Counted from the stretch's first letter, positions 16,705 to 25,708 are shown. The stretch is 64,000 nucleotides of DNA from Paraburkholderia tropica (GCF_900109265.1 NZ_FNZM01000021.1:62001-126000), one strand, 5' to 3'. Notes: generated from the letters alone by a model not told the origin. Made by a program: numbers and translations.

Positions 16705-17772
16705 TTACGCTTTCGCGCGTTGACGCCCCACACGCCGTGCAGCTTCCGCAGGCCGCCGCGCGGCAGCAGGAGCTTGCGCCGTGGACTGGCGCACCACCAG
16801 CTCGGCGGGGAAGGTCGTGCGCTGCGCGACCGCGTCGCTGCCCGCGATCTGCGCGAGCAGCGCATTGACCGCCGAACTCGACATCTGCTGAAACGGTTGA
16901 CGCACCGTGGTGAGCGCGGGATGAAACTGCTCGGCCATCGGGATATCGTCGAAACCGATCACGGAGATATCGTCGGGCACGCGCAGACCCGCTTCGCGCG
17001 CGGCTGCAATCGCGCCAAACGCGCTCTGGTCGTTGGCCGTGAAAATGGCCGTGGGCGGATCGGGCAGGTTGACCAGCCCGGTCGCCACTTCGAAGGCGGT
17101 CATCTGTGAAAGATCGCCGGTCACGACGAGCGCCGGATCGAGCTCGATGCCGTGACGCACCAGCGTGTCATGATAGCCGCGCTGCCGGTCGCGCACGCCT
17201 TCGATCGCCTCGTCGCCGCCGAGAAACGCAATGCGCTTGTGGCCGAGCGACACAAGATGCTCGACCGCCATGCGCGCGCCGCCGTAATTGTCGACCGACA
17301 CCGAAGGGAAGCGATTGAGCGTGCCGCGCTGATCGACCACCACGACCGGCACGTGCGCGGTGGCGAGCGCATCGAGGCACATGGTCTCGCGCGGCAGGAT
17401 CACCAGCAGACCATCGGAAAACTGGCGCACGAGCTTGATGAGTTCCTGATGCGAGTGACTGTCGTCTGACACCGTGTAGACGAGCACTTCGCAACCGGCC
17501 GCACGCGCGGCGCGGCCCGCACCCAGAATCAGCTCGCTCGAGAACTGCGTGTCGAGCGTGGGCGTCATGATGCCGATGATGCCGTTGCGTCCGCCCGAGA
17601 GCTTCTGGGCGGTGCGATTGACGACGTAACCGATGTCGGACGCGATACGCAGCACTTCGTCGCGCGTTTCTCGCGACACGCCCGGACGCCCGTTGAGCGC
17701 ACGCGATGCGGTCATCTGCGACACGCCGGCCAGCCTCGCGACGTCGGCCAGCGTGGGATTTTGCTTGGTCAT
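16705..17772 (-). CDS. LacI-family transcriptional regulator
   Basis: A 355-residue repressor. The N-terminal HTH is PTLADVARLAGVSQMTASRA followed by the hinge helix (about 8-60), then a periplasmic-binding-protein-like sugar domain with GIIGIMTPTLD, KRIAFLGGDEA, DLSQMTAF and DDISVIGFDDIPMA. The C-terminus (about 330-355) is an Arg/Ala-rich tail. It is divergent from the ABC operon at 18069. The 296-nt region between them carries a 16-bp palindrome and three AACGTTA boxes, the likely operators. It resembles BxlR-type xylobiose regulators by context; the inducer is inferred to be an imported oligosaccharide. Confidence 0.93.
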   Translation of the reverse strand: MTKQNPTLADVARLAGVSQMTASRALNGRPGVSRETRDEVLRIASDIGYVVNRTAQKLSGGRNGIIGIMTPTLDTQFSSELILGAGRAARAAGCEVLVYTVSDDSHSHQELIKLVRQFSDGLLVILPRETMCLDALATAHVPVVVVDQRGTLNRFPSVSVDNYGGARMAVEHLVSLGHKRIAFLGGDEAIEGVRDRQRGYHDTLVRHGIELDPALVVTGDLSQMTAFEVATGLVNLPDPPTAIFTANDQSAFGAIAAAREAGLRVPDDISVIGFDDIPMAEQFHPALTTVRQPFQQMSSSAVNALLAQIAGSDAVAQRTTFPAELVVRQSTAQAPAAARRPAEAARRVGRQRAKA

Positions 17773-17834
17773 GCGACTAGCTTGTTATGAAAGAGTGAGG
17801 CGGCGCGACACGAACCGCAACTGGGCAGGTCTTG

Positions 17835-17850
17835 GTAACGCTAGCGTTAC
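17835..17850. promoter_or_regulatory. 16-bp perfect palindrome, probable LacI operator
   Basis: GTAACGCTAGCGTTAC reads identically on both strands and sits 63 nt upstream of the LacI gene start, in the divergent promoter region. Its arms contain the TAAC/GTTA elements of the boxes nearer to the ABC operon. Autoregulation of the repressor is inferred. Confidence 0.75.
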
Positions 17851-17986
17851 AGTGGAAATGATTCTAGCAGAACCGCGCAGCACGACACTTCAGGCACGCA
17901 CAGGCCGTGCAGCAAGCGTTGTACGGAAACGTCGCTCGACCATTGCCCGTGGCGTAGTTCGAGGGTTAACGCTGTCTGGCGAGCCT

Positions 17987-18031
17987 GTAACGTTACGACT
18001 ACGATCTTGTAACGTTAAGGATAACGTTAAG
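17987..18031. promoter_or_regulatory. Cluster of three LacI-type boxes before the ABC operon
   Basis: GTAACGTTAC (17987-17996, perfect palindrome with central CG), GTAACGTTAA (18009-18018) and ATAACGTTAA (18021-18030) lie 39-82 nt before the binding-protein start. A central CG in an A/T-rich palindrome is typical of LacI-family operators. The last two copies are 12 nt apart, about one helical turn. The same core occurs three times upstream of the porin at 14412. Confidence 0.75.
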
Positions 18032-18068
18032 CGGTCGCAAACAAAACCAACGACAGGAGACACCCAAG

Positions 18069-19349
18069 ATGGCGTACGCGGTGGTAGCGAAAACGACGCG
18101 CGCGGCGGTGCTGTTCGCCGCACTCGCGGCGGCGGGCGTGGTGCACGCGCAGGACGCGAAAGTGATCACGACGTGGGATCAGCAGACCAATGCCAGTTCC
18201 AGCAAGATCCTGCGCGCCGCGTCCGACCGCTTCGAGCAAAAAAACCCGGGCTACAAGGTCGAAAACTCGCACATCCTGAACGACGCTTACAAGACCAAGC
18301 TGAAAGTGGCGTTCGGTGCGAATCAGCCGCCTTGCGTGTTCGAATCGTGGGGCGGCGGCACGCTCAACGAATATGTGAAGGCCGGCCAGATCGCTGACCT
18401 CACGCCGTATCTGCAGAAAGACCCCGCGTATCGCGATCGATTCTTGCCCGCCTCCTGGAAAGCCGTGACTTTCGACGGCAAGACCTATGGCGTTGCGGCC
18501 GAAAACGCCTCGGCCGCCGTGATCTTCTATAACAAGGACCTGTTCAGGCAATACGGCCTCAAGGCGCCCGCTACGTGGGACGAACTAATGCACGTGGTGC
18601 AGGTGCTCAAGTCCCACGACATCGCGCCATTCGCGCTCGCAAACAAGAATAAGTGGACGGGCTCGATGTACTACATGTATCTCGTCGATCGCATCGGCGG
18701 CCCGGACGTCGTGCGCGGCGCGGTGGAAGGCGGTGGCAAAGGCTTCGGCGACCCGGCCTTCGTGGAGGCGGGCAAGTACATTCAGGATCTCGTGAAAGCG
18801 GGCGCGTTCGCGCAGGGCTACAACGGCCTCGATTACGATGTGGGCGCCTCGCGCCGCCTGCTGTATTCGGGCCGCGCCGCGATGGAACTGATGGGCGGCT
18901 GGGAAGCCTCGACCATCGCCAATGAAAATCCCGCCTTCTCGGCCAAGCTCGACTTCTTCCCGTTCCCGAGCGTGCCGGGCGGCAAGGGCGATCCGCGCGA
19001 CGTGATCGGCACGGTCGGCGACGGCTTCCTCAGCATTTCGAGCGCGTGCAAATATCCCGATCAGGCGTTCAAGCTGATTCAGTCGCTCACCGACGACGAG
19101 TCGATGCGCGCACGCGTGACCGATCACAAGGTGCCGCCGATCAAGGACGTGGCGATTCCCGATCCGTTCCTCAAGCGTCTGCAGGCGCTCATCGTGCAGG
19201 CGCCGAATGTGCAGCTCTGGTACGACCAGGCGCTGCCGCCGCGGCTGGGCGAACTGCACAAGGACACGACCCAGGCGCTGTTCGGCCTCTCGGTCACCCC
19301 GCAGGCCGCCGCGCAGCAAATGGAAGCCGCGTCGAAGTCGGGCGGCTGA
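18069..19349 (+). CDS. Sugar ABC transporter substrate-binding protein (xylo-oligosaccharide type by context)
   Basis: A 426-residue periplasmic binding protein. The signal peptide ends at VVHAQ (about residue 29). The mature chain has SBP family 1 features: ITTWDQQTNASSSKILRAAS, FNKD-like VIFYNKDLFRQYGL, TWDEL and GRAAMELMGGWEAS. An AGGAGA site precedes the ATG. It heads a same-strand set of two permeases, an ATPase, a GH3 glycosidase and a XylB-like dehydrogenase. In Streptomyces a comparable set (bxlEFGA with bxlR) imports xylobiose. That ligand is the best guess here, and cello-oligosaccharides remain possible. Confidence 0.92.
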   Translation: MAYAVVAKTTRAAVLFAALAAAGVVHAQDAKVITTWDQQTNASSSKILRAASDRFEQKNPGYKVENSHILNDAYKTKLKVAFGANQPPCVFESWGGGTLNEYVKAGQIADLTPYLQKDPAYRDRFLPASWKAVTFDGKTYGVAAENASAAVIFYNKDLFRQYGLKAPATWDELMHVVQVLKSHDIAPFALANKNKWTGSMYYMYLVDRIGGPDVVRGAVEGGGKGFGDPAFVEAGKYIQDLVKAGAFAQGYNGLDYDVGASRRLLYSGRAAMELMGGWEASTIANENPAFSAKLDFFPFPSVPGGKGDPRDVIGTVGDGFLSISSACKYPDQAFKLIQSLTDDESMRARVTDHKVPPIKDVAIPDPFLKRLQALIVQAPNVQLWYDQALPPRLGELHKDTTQALFGLSVTPQAAAQQMEAASKSGG

Positions 19350-19394
19350 TTCACACTATTACGATTCGTCATCCTGATCAATTTATCTTTAAGA

Positions 19395-19421
19395 CCGGCG
19401 CGTTCGCGAGAACGTCGCCGG
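19395..19421 (+). terminator. Hairpin between binding-protein and permease genes
   Basis: CCGGCGCGTTC (19395-19405) pairs with GAACGTCGCCGG (19410-19421) with one bulge around a GCGA tetraloop. There is no T-run. It occupies the same position as the hairpin at 1006-1050 in the galactan operon and probably limits readthrough or protects the binding-protein mRNA (inference). Confidence 0.65.
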
Positions 19422-19432
19422 CAGAACGCTCC

Positions 19433-20350
19433 GTGAATATCGCACTTTCCGCCGTTCCAGAACGCCGCTTGCGATTCTCCGCGCAGTGGCTCGTTGCCGC
19501 CACCTTTCTCGCGCCCGCGGTGGTGCTGCTCGCCGTTTTCCTGCTTTATCCGCTTGTTTCCAGCTTGCGGCTTTCCCTGCTCGACTGGAACGGACTCGGC
19601 AGCAACGCGCGTTTCGTGGGGCTGTCCAACTGGGCCAAGCTCGCGCACGATGCCGTGTTCTGGCAATCGCTCGCGAACAATGCGCTGCTCGCCGCCGCAT
19701 CGATCGTAGTGGAGTTGCCGATTGCGCTCGCGCTCGCCGTCATGCTTGAAAAAGCGGGGCGCGGCTCGCGTCTGCTCAAGATTCTTTATTTCCTGCCGCT
19801 GCTGATGTCGAGTGTCGCGATCGGCGTGCTGTTCAAGAACGTCTACGATCCGAACTTCGGCCCGCTCAACGCGGCGCTGCATGGACTCGGACTCGACGCG
19901 CTCGCGCAGGACTGGCTCGGCGACCCGCATCTGTCGCTCGGCTCGACCATCGCCGTGATCTGCTGGCAGAACACGCCGTTCTACATGATCCTGTTTCTCG
20001 CGGGTCTTTCTTCGTTGCCGCAGGAAATCGCGGAAGCTGCGCGGCTCGATGGCGCCTCCGAATGGACCATTTTCTGGCGCATCAAGCTGCCGCATCTGCA
20101 AGGCACCGTGCGCACCGCCGTGCTGCTGTCCGTCCTGGGTTCGCTGCGCTATTTCGATCTGATCTACGTGATGACGGGGGGCGGTCCCGAAGGCTCGTCC
20201 GAACTCATGGCGACGTATATGTACCGCACCGTGTTCAGCTCATTCCAGCTCGGCTACGGCAGCACCATCGGCTCGGCGATGTTCATCATCGTGTGCGCGG
20301 TGGCGGCGATTTCGCTGCGCTTCACGCGTCGTTACGCAACGGAGGTTTAA
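19433..20350 (+). CDS. Sugar ABC transporter permease, MalF type
   Basis: A CUT1-family inner-membrane permease, 305 residues when started at the GTG at 19433 (VNIALSAVPERRLRF). No ATG gives a full first helix, and the frame further up reads antisense-like sequence inside the binding-protein gene, so the GTG is the best choice despite a weak ribosome site. Six membrane helices follow, with the EAA loop EAARLDGASEWTIFWRIKLP and the MTGGGPEGSSELMATYMYRT block. It precedes its MalG-type partner by 3 nt. Confidence 0.88.
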   Translation: MNIALSAVPERRLRFSAQWLVAATFLAPAVVLLAVFLLYPLVSSLRLSLLDWNGLGSNARFVGLSNWAKLAHDAVFWQSLANNALLAAASIVVELPIALALAVMLEKAGRGSRLLKILYFLPLLMSSVAIGVLFKNVYDPNFGPLNAALHGLGLDALAQDWLGDPHLSLGSTIAVICWQNTPFYMILFLAGLSSLPQEIAEAARLDGASEWTIFWRIKLPHLQGTVRTAVLLSVLGSLRYFDLIYVMTGGGPEGSSELMATYMYRTVFSSFQLGYGSTIGSAMFIIVCAVAAISLRFTRRYATEV

Positions 20351-20353
20351 GCG

Positions 20354-21205
20354 ATGTCGACGCTCCCGCATCAACGCGCATTCAGTCTGCGCAAGCTCCG
20401 CGTGGGTGTGCCGCTGCTCGCGCTGATCTGGCTGGCCGTCACGACGGTGCCGTTCATCTTCGTGGTGGCCACGAGCCTGAAAACGCAGGACGAAACCTTC
20501 TCCTCGCCGGTCTGGGCCTTGCCGAAACATCTGTATGTCGGCAACTACGCGGCCGTACTCGGAGGCCCGTATTTCACCTACTTCCGCAACAGCCTGTTCG
20601 TCGTGGGCGTGTCCGTGGTACTGATCGTGATCGTGAGCGCGATGGCCGCCTATGCGTTCGCGCGCCTGCGCTTCACGTTCAACAAGACCCTGTTCGCGCT
20701 CGTCGTGGCAGGGATGATCGTGCCGCTGCATGCCACGCTCGTGCCGATCTATCTGCTCACGCGCAATCTCGGCCTTTACGACACACCGTTCGCGCTGCTC
20801 GGGCCATATGTCGCGTTGAGCCTGCCCGTGTCGATTTTCATCCTCACGGAATTCATGCGGCAGATTCCACGCGAACTCGAAGAAGCCGCGCAACTCGACG
20901 GCTGCGGCCCGTTCGGCATCTTCTGGCGCGTGTTCTTTCCGTTGTCCGGCCCAGGCCTCGCGACGGTGGCGATCTACAACGGCATTGGCCTGTGGAACGA
21001 ATTCATCTTCGCCTACATGCTCACCTCCACCTCCGAGCATCGCACGCTGCCGCTCGCGGTATGGGATTTTCAGGGCCAGTATTCGTCGAACGTACCTGCG
21101 ATGCTCGCCGTCGTCACGCTGACTTCGCTGCCGTTGATCGTGGCGTACGCCTTTGGTCAGGAACGCGTGATCAAGGGGATGATGGCCGGCTCGCTCAAAG
21201 GCTGA
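20354..21205 (+). CDS. Sugar ABC transporter permease, MalG type
   Basis: A 283-residue partner permease with six predicted helices. Its EAA loop is EAAQLDGCGPFGIFWRVFFP, slightly divergent (Cys-Gly in place of Ala-Ser). The C-terminal block AMLAVVTLTSLPLIVAYAFGQERVIKGMM is typical. A GGAGG site overlaps the end of the previous gene. The ATPase gene follows after 38 nt, so this operon, unlike the galactan one, carries all importer parts. Confidence 0.93.
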   Translation: MSTLPHQRAFSLRKLRVGVPLLALIWLAVTTVPFIFVVATSLKTQDETFSSPVWALPKHLYVGNYAAVLGGPYFTYFRNSLFVVGVSVVLIVIVSAMAAYAFARLRFTFNKTLFALVVAGMIVPLHATLVPIYLLTRNLGLYDTPFALLGPYVALSLPVSIFILTEFMRQIPRELEEAAQLDGCGPFGIFWRVFFPLSGPGLATVAIYNGIGLWNEFIFAYMLTSTSEHRTLPLAVWDFQGQYSSNVPAMLAVVTLTSLPLIVAYAFGQERVIKGMMAGSLKG

Positions 21206-21243
21206 CGCACCGTTTAAACCGACACCGACACCGACATCACGAC

Positions 21244-22374
21244 ATGGCAAGCATCTCTCTCGCAAACGTACAGAAGTCTTACGCAAACGGTCAGGCGGTG
21301 ATTCGCAACGCGCAGCTCGAAGTGGGCAAGAACGAGTTCTGCGTGTTTCTCGGACCGTCCGGATGCGGAAAATCCACGCTGCTGCGCATGATTGCAGGCC
21401 TCGAATCGATCAGTGACGGCGAGTTGCGTATCGACGGCCAGCGCATGAATGACGTTGCGCCCGCGCAGCGTCGCGTGGCGATGGTGTTTCAGAATTACGC
21501 GCTTTATCCGCACATGAGCGTGTACGAAAACATGGCGTTCGGCCTGCGCCAGGCGAAGATCGATAAAGCGCTCATCGATACGAAAGTGCGCCGTGCCGCC
21601 GCCGCGCTGCAACTCGACGCGTTGCTCGAACGCCGTCCCGCAGCGCTGTCCGGCGGACAGCGTCAGCGCGTGGCGATTGGCCGGGCCATCGTGCGCGAGC
21701 CGGGCGTATTTCTGTTCGACGAACCGCTTTCGAATCTCGATGCCGCGCTGCGCGTGCAGACCCGCACCGAGATCGCGCGCCTGCATCGCGAGTTCCGTGA
21801 AGCGAGCGCCGTGTATGTCACGCACGACCAGGTCGAGGCGATGGCGCTGGCCGACCGCATCGTACTGCTGCAGGCGGGCACGGAGATGGAGCGGCACGGC
21901 AGCATCGCGCAGGTGGGCGCGCCGCTCGATCTCTATCACCATCCCCGCAGCCGCTTCGTGGCGGGTTTCATCGGCTCGCCGAAGATGAATTTCTTTGCGG
22001 GAACGATCGCGAGCGCGGACGTGGGCGGCGTGCACGTCACGCTGGATAGCGGCGAGCGCGTGCTCGCGCGCGTCGAACCCGGCCACGCAAGTGTCGGTAT
22101 GAAGGTGACGCTCGGTATTCGCCCGGAGCATCTGCGTCTCGCCGACTCCGTGCGCAACGCGCCTACACTCCCCTGTCGCGTACGGCTCGTCGAGCGTATG
22201 GGCGAGCACAGCTATGTGCATCTCGTTCAGCCACGCGCGGGTTCTGCCACGCTGATCGCCAAGCTGCCCGGCGACAGTGCGCTAGCCTTCGATGAGAACG
22301 TGACGATCGCGCTGCCGCCCGAAGCCTGCCATCTGTTCGACGATCGGGACATGGCGTTCAAGCGCATGCATTGA
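21244..22374 (+). CDS. Sugar ABC transporter ATP-binding protein (MsmK/UgpC type)
   Basis: A 376-residue ATPase of the CUT1 class. Walker A is GPSGCGKST (residues 37-45), the Q-loop lies in VFQNYALYPHM, the signature is LSGGQRQRVAIGRAI, Walker B is VFLFDEPLSNLD and the switch His is in YVTHDQ. A C-terminal TOBE/OB-fold extension (about 235-376) contains LGIRPEHLRL. The ATG at 21244 begins MASISLANVQKSY; no clear ribosome site precedes it, so coupling to the permease is likely. Ligand-promiscuous ATPases of this type (MsmX, MsmK) serve several importers, so it may also power the ATPase-less galactan system at 1-2875. Confidence 0.94.
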   Translation: MASISLANVQKSYANGQAVIRNAQLEVGKNEFCVFLGPSGCGKSTLLRMIAGLESISDGELRIDGQRMNDVAPAQRRVAMVFQNYALYPHMSVYENMAFGLRQAKIDKALIDTKVRRAAAALQLDALLERRPAALSGGQRQRVAIGRAIVREPGVFLFDEPLSNLDAALRVQTRTEIARLHREFREASAVYVTHDQVEAMALADRIVLLQAGTEMERHGSIAQVGAPLDLYHHPRSRFVAGFIGSPKMNFFAGTIASADVGGVHVTLDSGERVLARVEPGHASVGMKVTLGIRPEHLRLADSVRNAPTLPCRVRLVERMGEHSYVHLVQPRAGSATLIAKLPGDSALAFDENVTIALPPEACHLFDDRDMAFKRMH

Positions 22375-22408
22375 TCGTTGCGTGCGGGTGATTCAATGAG
22401 CCGTCGCG

Positions 22409-22449
22409 TTGAAATATTAAGCAGGATAACTAATGTGTTCGGGCGAACA
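22409..22449 (+). promoter_or_regulatory. Promoter with overlapping operator-like palindrome before the GH3 gene
   Basis: TTGAAA (22409-22414) and TAATGT (22431-22436) with a 16-nt spacer resemble a sigma-70 promoter. TGTTCG-GG-CGAACA (22436-22449), with perfect 6-bp arms, starts at the end of the -10 box. The palindrome differs from the AACGTTA boxes of the ABC operon, so a second regulator is implied (inference). Confidence 0.55.
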
Positions 22450-22484
22450 TTGCGCCTGGCGCACGACCAACCAGGAGTGTTGTG

Positions 22485-24887
22485 ATGTCGCTTGACCATC
22501 AAAGCGAGGTGCCCGTTTATCGTCGCGCTGATACGCCGACCGAAGCGCGTGTCGCCGATCTGCTCGCGCGCATGACGATCGACGAAAAAATCGCGCAGTT
22601 GCATGCCGTCTGGCTCAAGCTGCGCGCGAATGGCCGTCACGAGTGGCGCACCGAAGACTTCGCGCAGCGCGATACGGGCGTGCCGCTCGACACGCTCCTG
22701 CAACACGGGCTCGGTCAGGTCACGCGCCCGCTCGGCACGCACACGGTCGATCCGCAAGAGGGCGTGGAGGCCTTCAACGCGCTGCAACGGCAGATGATCG
22801 AGCATACGCGTATGGGCATTCCGGTGATGGCGCACGAGGAGTGTCTCGTCGGGCTGATGATCAAGGACGCCACGCTGTTTCCGTCGCCACTCAATTACGC
22901 GGCCACATGGAATCCGGCGCTCGTTGGCCGAGTGGGCGAGGTCATCGGCGAGCAGGCGCGCTCGATTGGCTGTCATCAGGGACTCGCGCCCGTGCTCGAC
23001 GTTTCGCGCGATCCGCGCTGGGGGCGCACGGAAGAGACGTTCGGCGAAGATCCGTATCTGGTCGGTGTGATGGCGTGCCACTATGTGCAGGGCCTGCAAG
23101 GCGAGAAGCGCGACGTACTTGCCACACTCAAGCACTTTGTTGCGCATTCGGCGAGCGAAGGCGCGCGCAATCACGCGCCCGTGCACGTCGGGCCGCGCGA
23201 ACTCAACGACACCTTCCTGCTGCCATTCGAAATGGCGGTGAAGCTCGCGCACGCAGGATCGATCATGCCCGCGTATCACGACATCGACGGCGTGCCGTGC
23301 CATGCGAATCGCGATCTGCTGCAAGGCGTGCTGCGCGATAAGTGGGGCTTCGACGGTTTGATCGTCGCCGATTATGCGGCCGTGAATCTGCTCTACACGC
23401 ATCACGGCATCGCGCGCGACGCCGCCGATGCCGCGGCGCAATCGTTCAACGCGGGACTCGACATCGAGTTGCCCGGCCACGAGTGTGCGCTGCATCTCAA
23501 GGAAGCCCTGGCGCGTGGCGAGATCAGCGAAGTCACGATCGATGCGGCAGTCAAACGCGTGTTGCGTGCGAAGTTCGACATCGGTTTATTCGAACAGCCC
23601 TATGCCGACGTGGCGCGCGTGAACGTACGCAGTGAAGCCGCCAGCGATGTGGCTCACGAGGTGGCACTCGAATCTGTGGTGCTGTTGCGCAACGACGGCG
23701 TGCTGCCGCTCGCCAACGACGGCAGGCAGAACGTGGCCGTAATCGGGCCGACGGCCGACGATCCGCTGGCGTTGCTCGCGGGTTACAGCTTTCCCGTGCA
23801 TCTGATCAATAGCGGCGAGAGTGCGCACTCGTCGATGACGACGCCGCTGCAAGCGCTGCGCAATATGCTCGGCGAGGCGCACGTCAGCTACGCGCAGGGC
23901 TGCGCGATTATCGAGGAACGCCGCGCGGGCGCGCCGGTCTTTCCGGGCGACGTCTCGCTCGACACGCGTGAAGTGGGCACCCGCGACGCACTGATCAGTA
24001 CCAACACCACGCACATTATCGCCGCCGCCGAAGCGGCACGCGCCGCCGATGTAGCGATCGTGTTTGTCGGCGACCTCGCGGGCCTGTTCCAGTCGGGCAC
24101 CGTGGGCGAAGGCTCGGATACGGACAGCCTCGCGCTTCCCGGCGTGCAGCAGGCGCTGCTCGACGCCGTGCTCGCGACCGGCACGCCCACGGTCGTCGTG
24201 ATGACGGGCGGGCGCCCTTACAACCTCGGCGGCCAGGAGGAACGCGTCGCTGCCCAGTTGATGGCGTTCGCGCCGGGCGAGAAGGGCGGCGAAGCGCTCG
24301 CCGCTCTGCTGGTTGGGCGCGAGAATTTCAGCGGCCGCCTGCCGCTTTCCGTGCCGACCAGCGCGGGCGCAGTGCCTTACGTCTATAACCATCGGCTCAA
24401 AAGCGCGGGCACGCCGGTTGCGTGGCATTTCGGCTCGCGTTATCCGTTTGGATTCGGACTCGGCTACACGCGCTTCGCTTATGAAGCGCTCGACATCGCG
24501 ACGCCCACTGCGCCCATCGAAACCGGCACCTTCGCGTTTTCATTCACGGTGAAGAACACAGGCGCTCGCAGCGGCGTGGAAGTCGTGCAGATTTATCTGC
24601 GTGATCGCGTGGCGTCAAGTGCGCGTCCGGTGCGTGAATTGAAGGCGTTTTCACGCGTGACGGTGCAAGCGGGCGGCGCGGCGCTCGTGCATGTTCGTCT
24701 GCCCGTCGACATGTTGAATTTCACCGATGGTCGCGGCGAGCGCATTGTCGAACCCGGCGAATTCGATCTGATGATTGGCAGTTCAAGCCGCGATATTCAC
24801 TTGCACGCGACGCTTGCCGTCACGGGTAAAGCGACGCGTACGCTGCCGCGCGACTGGCGCATGACGAGCGATGTGAGCGTCGATTGA
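22485..24887 (+). CDS. Glycoside hydrolase family 3 (beta-glucosidase/beta-xylosidase)
   Basis: A GH3 exo-glycosidase of 800 residues, no signal peptide, predicted to hydrolyse imported oligosaccharides in the cytoplasm. The N-terminal barrel has GIPVMAHEECLVG (about 111-123), PVLDVSRDPRWGRTEETFGE and the nucleophile Asp296 in GFDGLIVADY. The alpha/beta sandwich domain contains VAVIGPTADDPLALLAGYS and VVVMTGGRPYNLG. A fibronectin-III-like domain closes the protein (about 680-790). The ATG at 22485 has AGGAG 7 nt upstream; a GTG directly before it is also in frame. Position between a xylobiose-type importer and a xylose dehydrogenase favours beta-xylosidase, but sequence alone does not separate this from beta-glucosidase. 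Confidence 0.92.
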   Translation: MSLDHQSEVPVYRRADTPTEARVADLLARMTIDEKIAQLHAVWLKLRANGRHEWRTEDFAQRDTGVPLDTLLQHGLGQVTRPLGTHTVDPQEGVEAFNALQRQMIEHTRMGIPVMAHEECLVGLMIKDATLFPSPLNYAATWNPALVGRVGEVIGEQARSIGCHQGLAPVLDVSRDPRWGRTEETFGEDPYLVGVMACHYVQGLQGEKRDVLATLKHFVAHSASEGARNHAPVHVGPRELNDTFLLPFEMAVKLAHAGSIMPAYHDIDGVPCHANRDLLQGVLRDKWGFDGLIVADYAAVNLLYTHHGIARDAADAAAQSFNAGLDIELPGHECALHLKEALARGEISEVTIDAAVKRVLRAKFDIGLFEQPYADVARVNVRSEAASDVAHEVALESVVLLRNDGVLPLANDGRQNVAVIGPTADDPLALLAGYSFPVHLINSGESAHSSMTTPLQALRNMLGEAHVSYAQGCAIIEERRAGAPVFPGDVSLDTREVGTRDALISTNTTHIIAAAEAARAADVAIVFVGDLAGLFQSGTVGEGSDTDSLALPGVQQALLDAVLATGTPTVVVMTGGRPYNLGGQEERVAAQLMAFAPGEKGGEALAALLVGRENFSGRLPLSVPTSAGAVPYVYNHRLKSAGTPVAWHFGSRYPFGFGLGYTRFAYEALDIATPTAPIETGTFAFSFTVKNTGARSGVEVVQIYLRDRVASSARPVRELKAFSRVTVQAGGAALVHVRLPVDMLNFTDGRGERIVEPGEFDLMIGSSSRDIHLHATLAVTGKATRTLPRDWRMTSDVSVD

Positions 24888-24940
24888 ATATCCCGTGCGC
24901 GTGCCATCACGCATCGATTGAACCGGAAGCGAAATAACCC

Positions 24941-25708
24941 ATGTCTTATGCAATTTATCCGAGCCTGAGCGACAAGGTGGTCGTGATCACGGGCGGCGGC
25001 ACCGGCATTGGCGCCGCCATGGTGGAGGCGTTCAGCGCACAAGGCGCGTGCGTGCATTTTCTGGACGTAGCCGACGAACCGTCGCTCGCGCTCGTCGAGG
25101 CGTGCAGGCAGACGCAATACGAACCCGTCTACCATCGCTGCGATCTGCGTGATATCGACGCCCTGCAACGCTATTTCGAAGCCATCGCTCAGGCTGCTGG
25201 TGACGTACAGATTCTCGTCAACAACGCAGCCAACGACGACCGTCATGACGTCGGCGACGTCAGCGCGGCTTACTGGGACGATCGGCTCGCCGTGAATCTG
25301 CGCCATCAATTCTTTTGTGCACAAGCCGTCGTCGACGGCATGCGCAAGCAGGGCGCAGGCGCGATCGTCAATCTCGGCTCGATTTCCTGGCATCTGGCCA
25401 CGCCGAATCTCAGCGTGTATATGACCGCCAAAGCGGGAATCGAGGGCCTCACGCGCGGGCTCGCGCGCGATCTCGGTGAATACGGTATTCGCGTGAATTG
25501 CGTGATTCCCGGTGCGGTTCGCACCCCGCGTCAAATGAAGCTCTGGCAATCGAACGAAAGCGAATCGGAGCTGCTCGGGCAGCAATGCCTGCACGCCCGC
25601 ATCGAACCCGAGCATGTCGCGCGCATGGTGTTGTTTCTCGCTTCCGACGACGCCGCGCGTTGCACGGGCCGCGATTATTTCGTCGACGCCGGCTGGTACG
25701 GCGCATGA
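24941..25708 (+). CDS. SDR-family D-xylose 1-dehydrogenase (Caulobacter XylB-like)
   Basis: A short-chain dehydrogenase of 255 residues. It has the Rossmann motif TGGGTGIG (residues 17-24), the NNAAND block, catalytic Ser149 in LGSISW and Tyr160-x3-Lys164 in YMTAKAG. The N-terminus MSYAIYPSLSDKVVVITGGG, the YHRCDLRDI and AYWDDRLAVNLRH segments and the end CTGRDYFVDAGWYG closely recall Caulobacter XylB, which oxidises D-xylose to xylonolactone with NAD. L-arabinose or another aldose is possible. Its stop overlaps the start of the lactonase reading frame (ATGA), matching the xylB-xylC order of oxidative xylose pathways. The dehydratase and later steps are not in the window. Confidence 0.88.
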   Translation: MSYAIYPSLSDKVVVITGGGTGIGAAMVEAFSAQGACVHFLDVADEPSLALVEACRQTQYEPVYHRCDLRDIDALQRYFEAIAQAAGDVQILVNNAANDDRHDVGDVSAAYWDDRLAVNLRHQFFCAQAVVDGMRKQGAGAIVNLGSISWHLATPNLSVYMTAKAGIEGLTRGLARDLGEYGIRVNCVIPGAVRTPRQMKLWQSNESESELLGQQCLHARIEPEHVARMVLFLASDDAARCTGRDYFVDAGWYGA

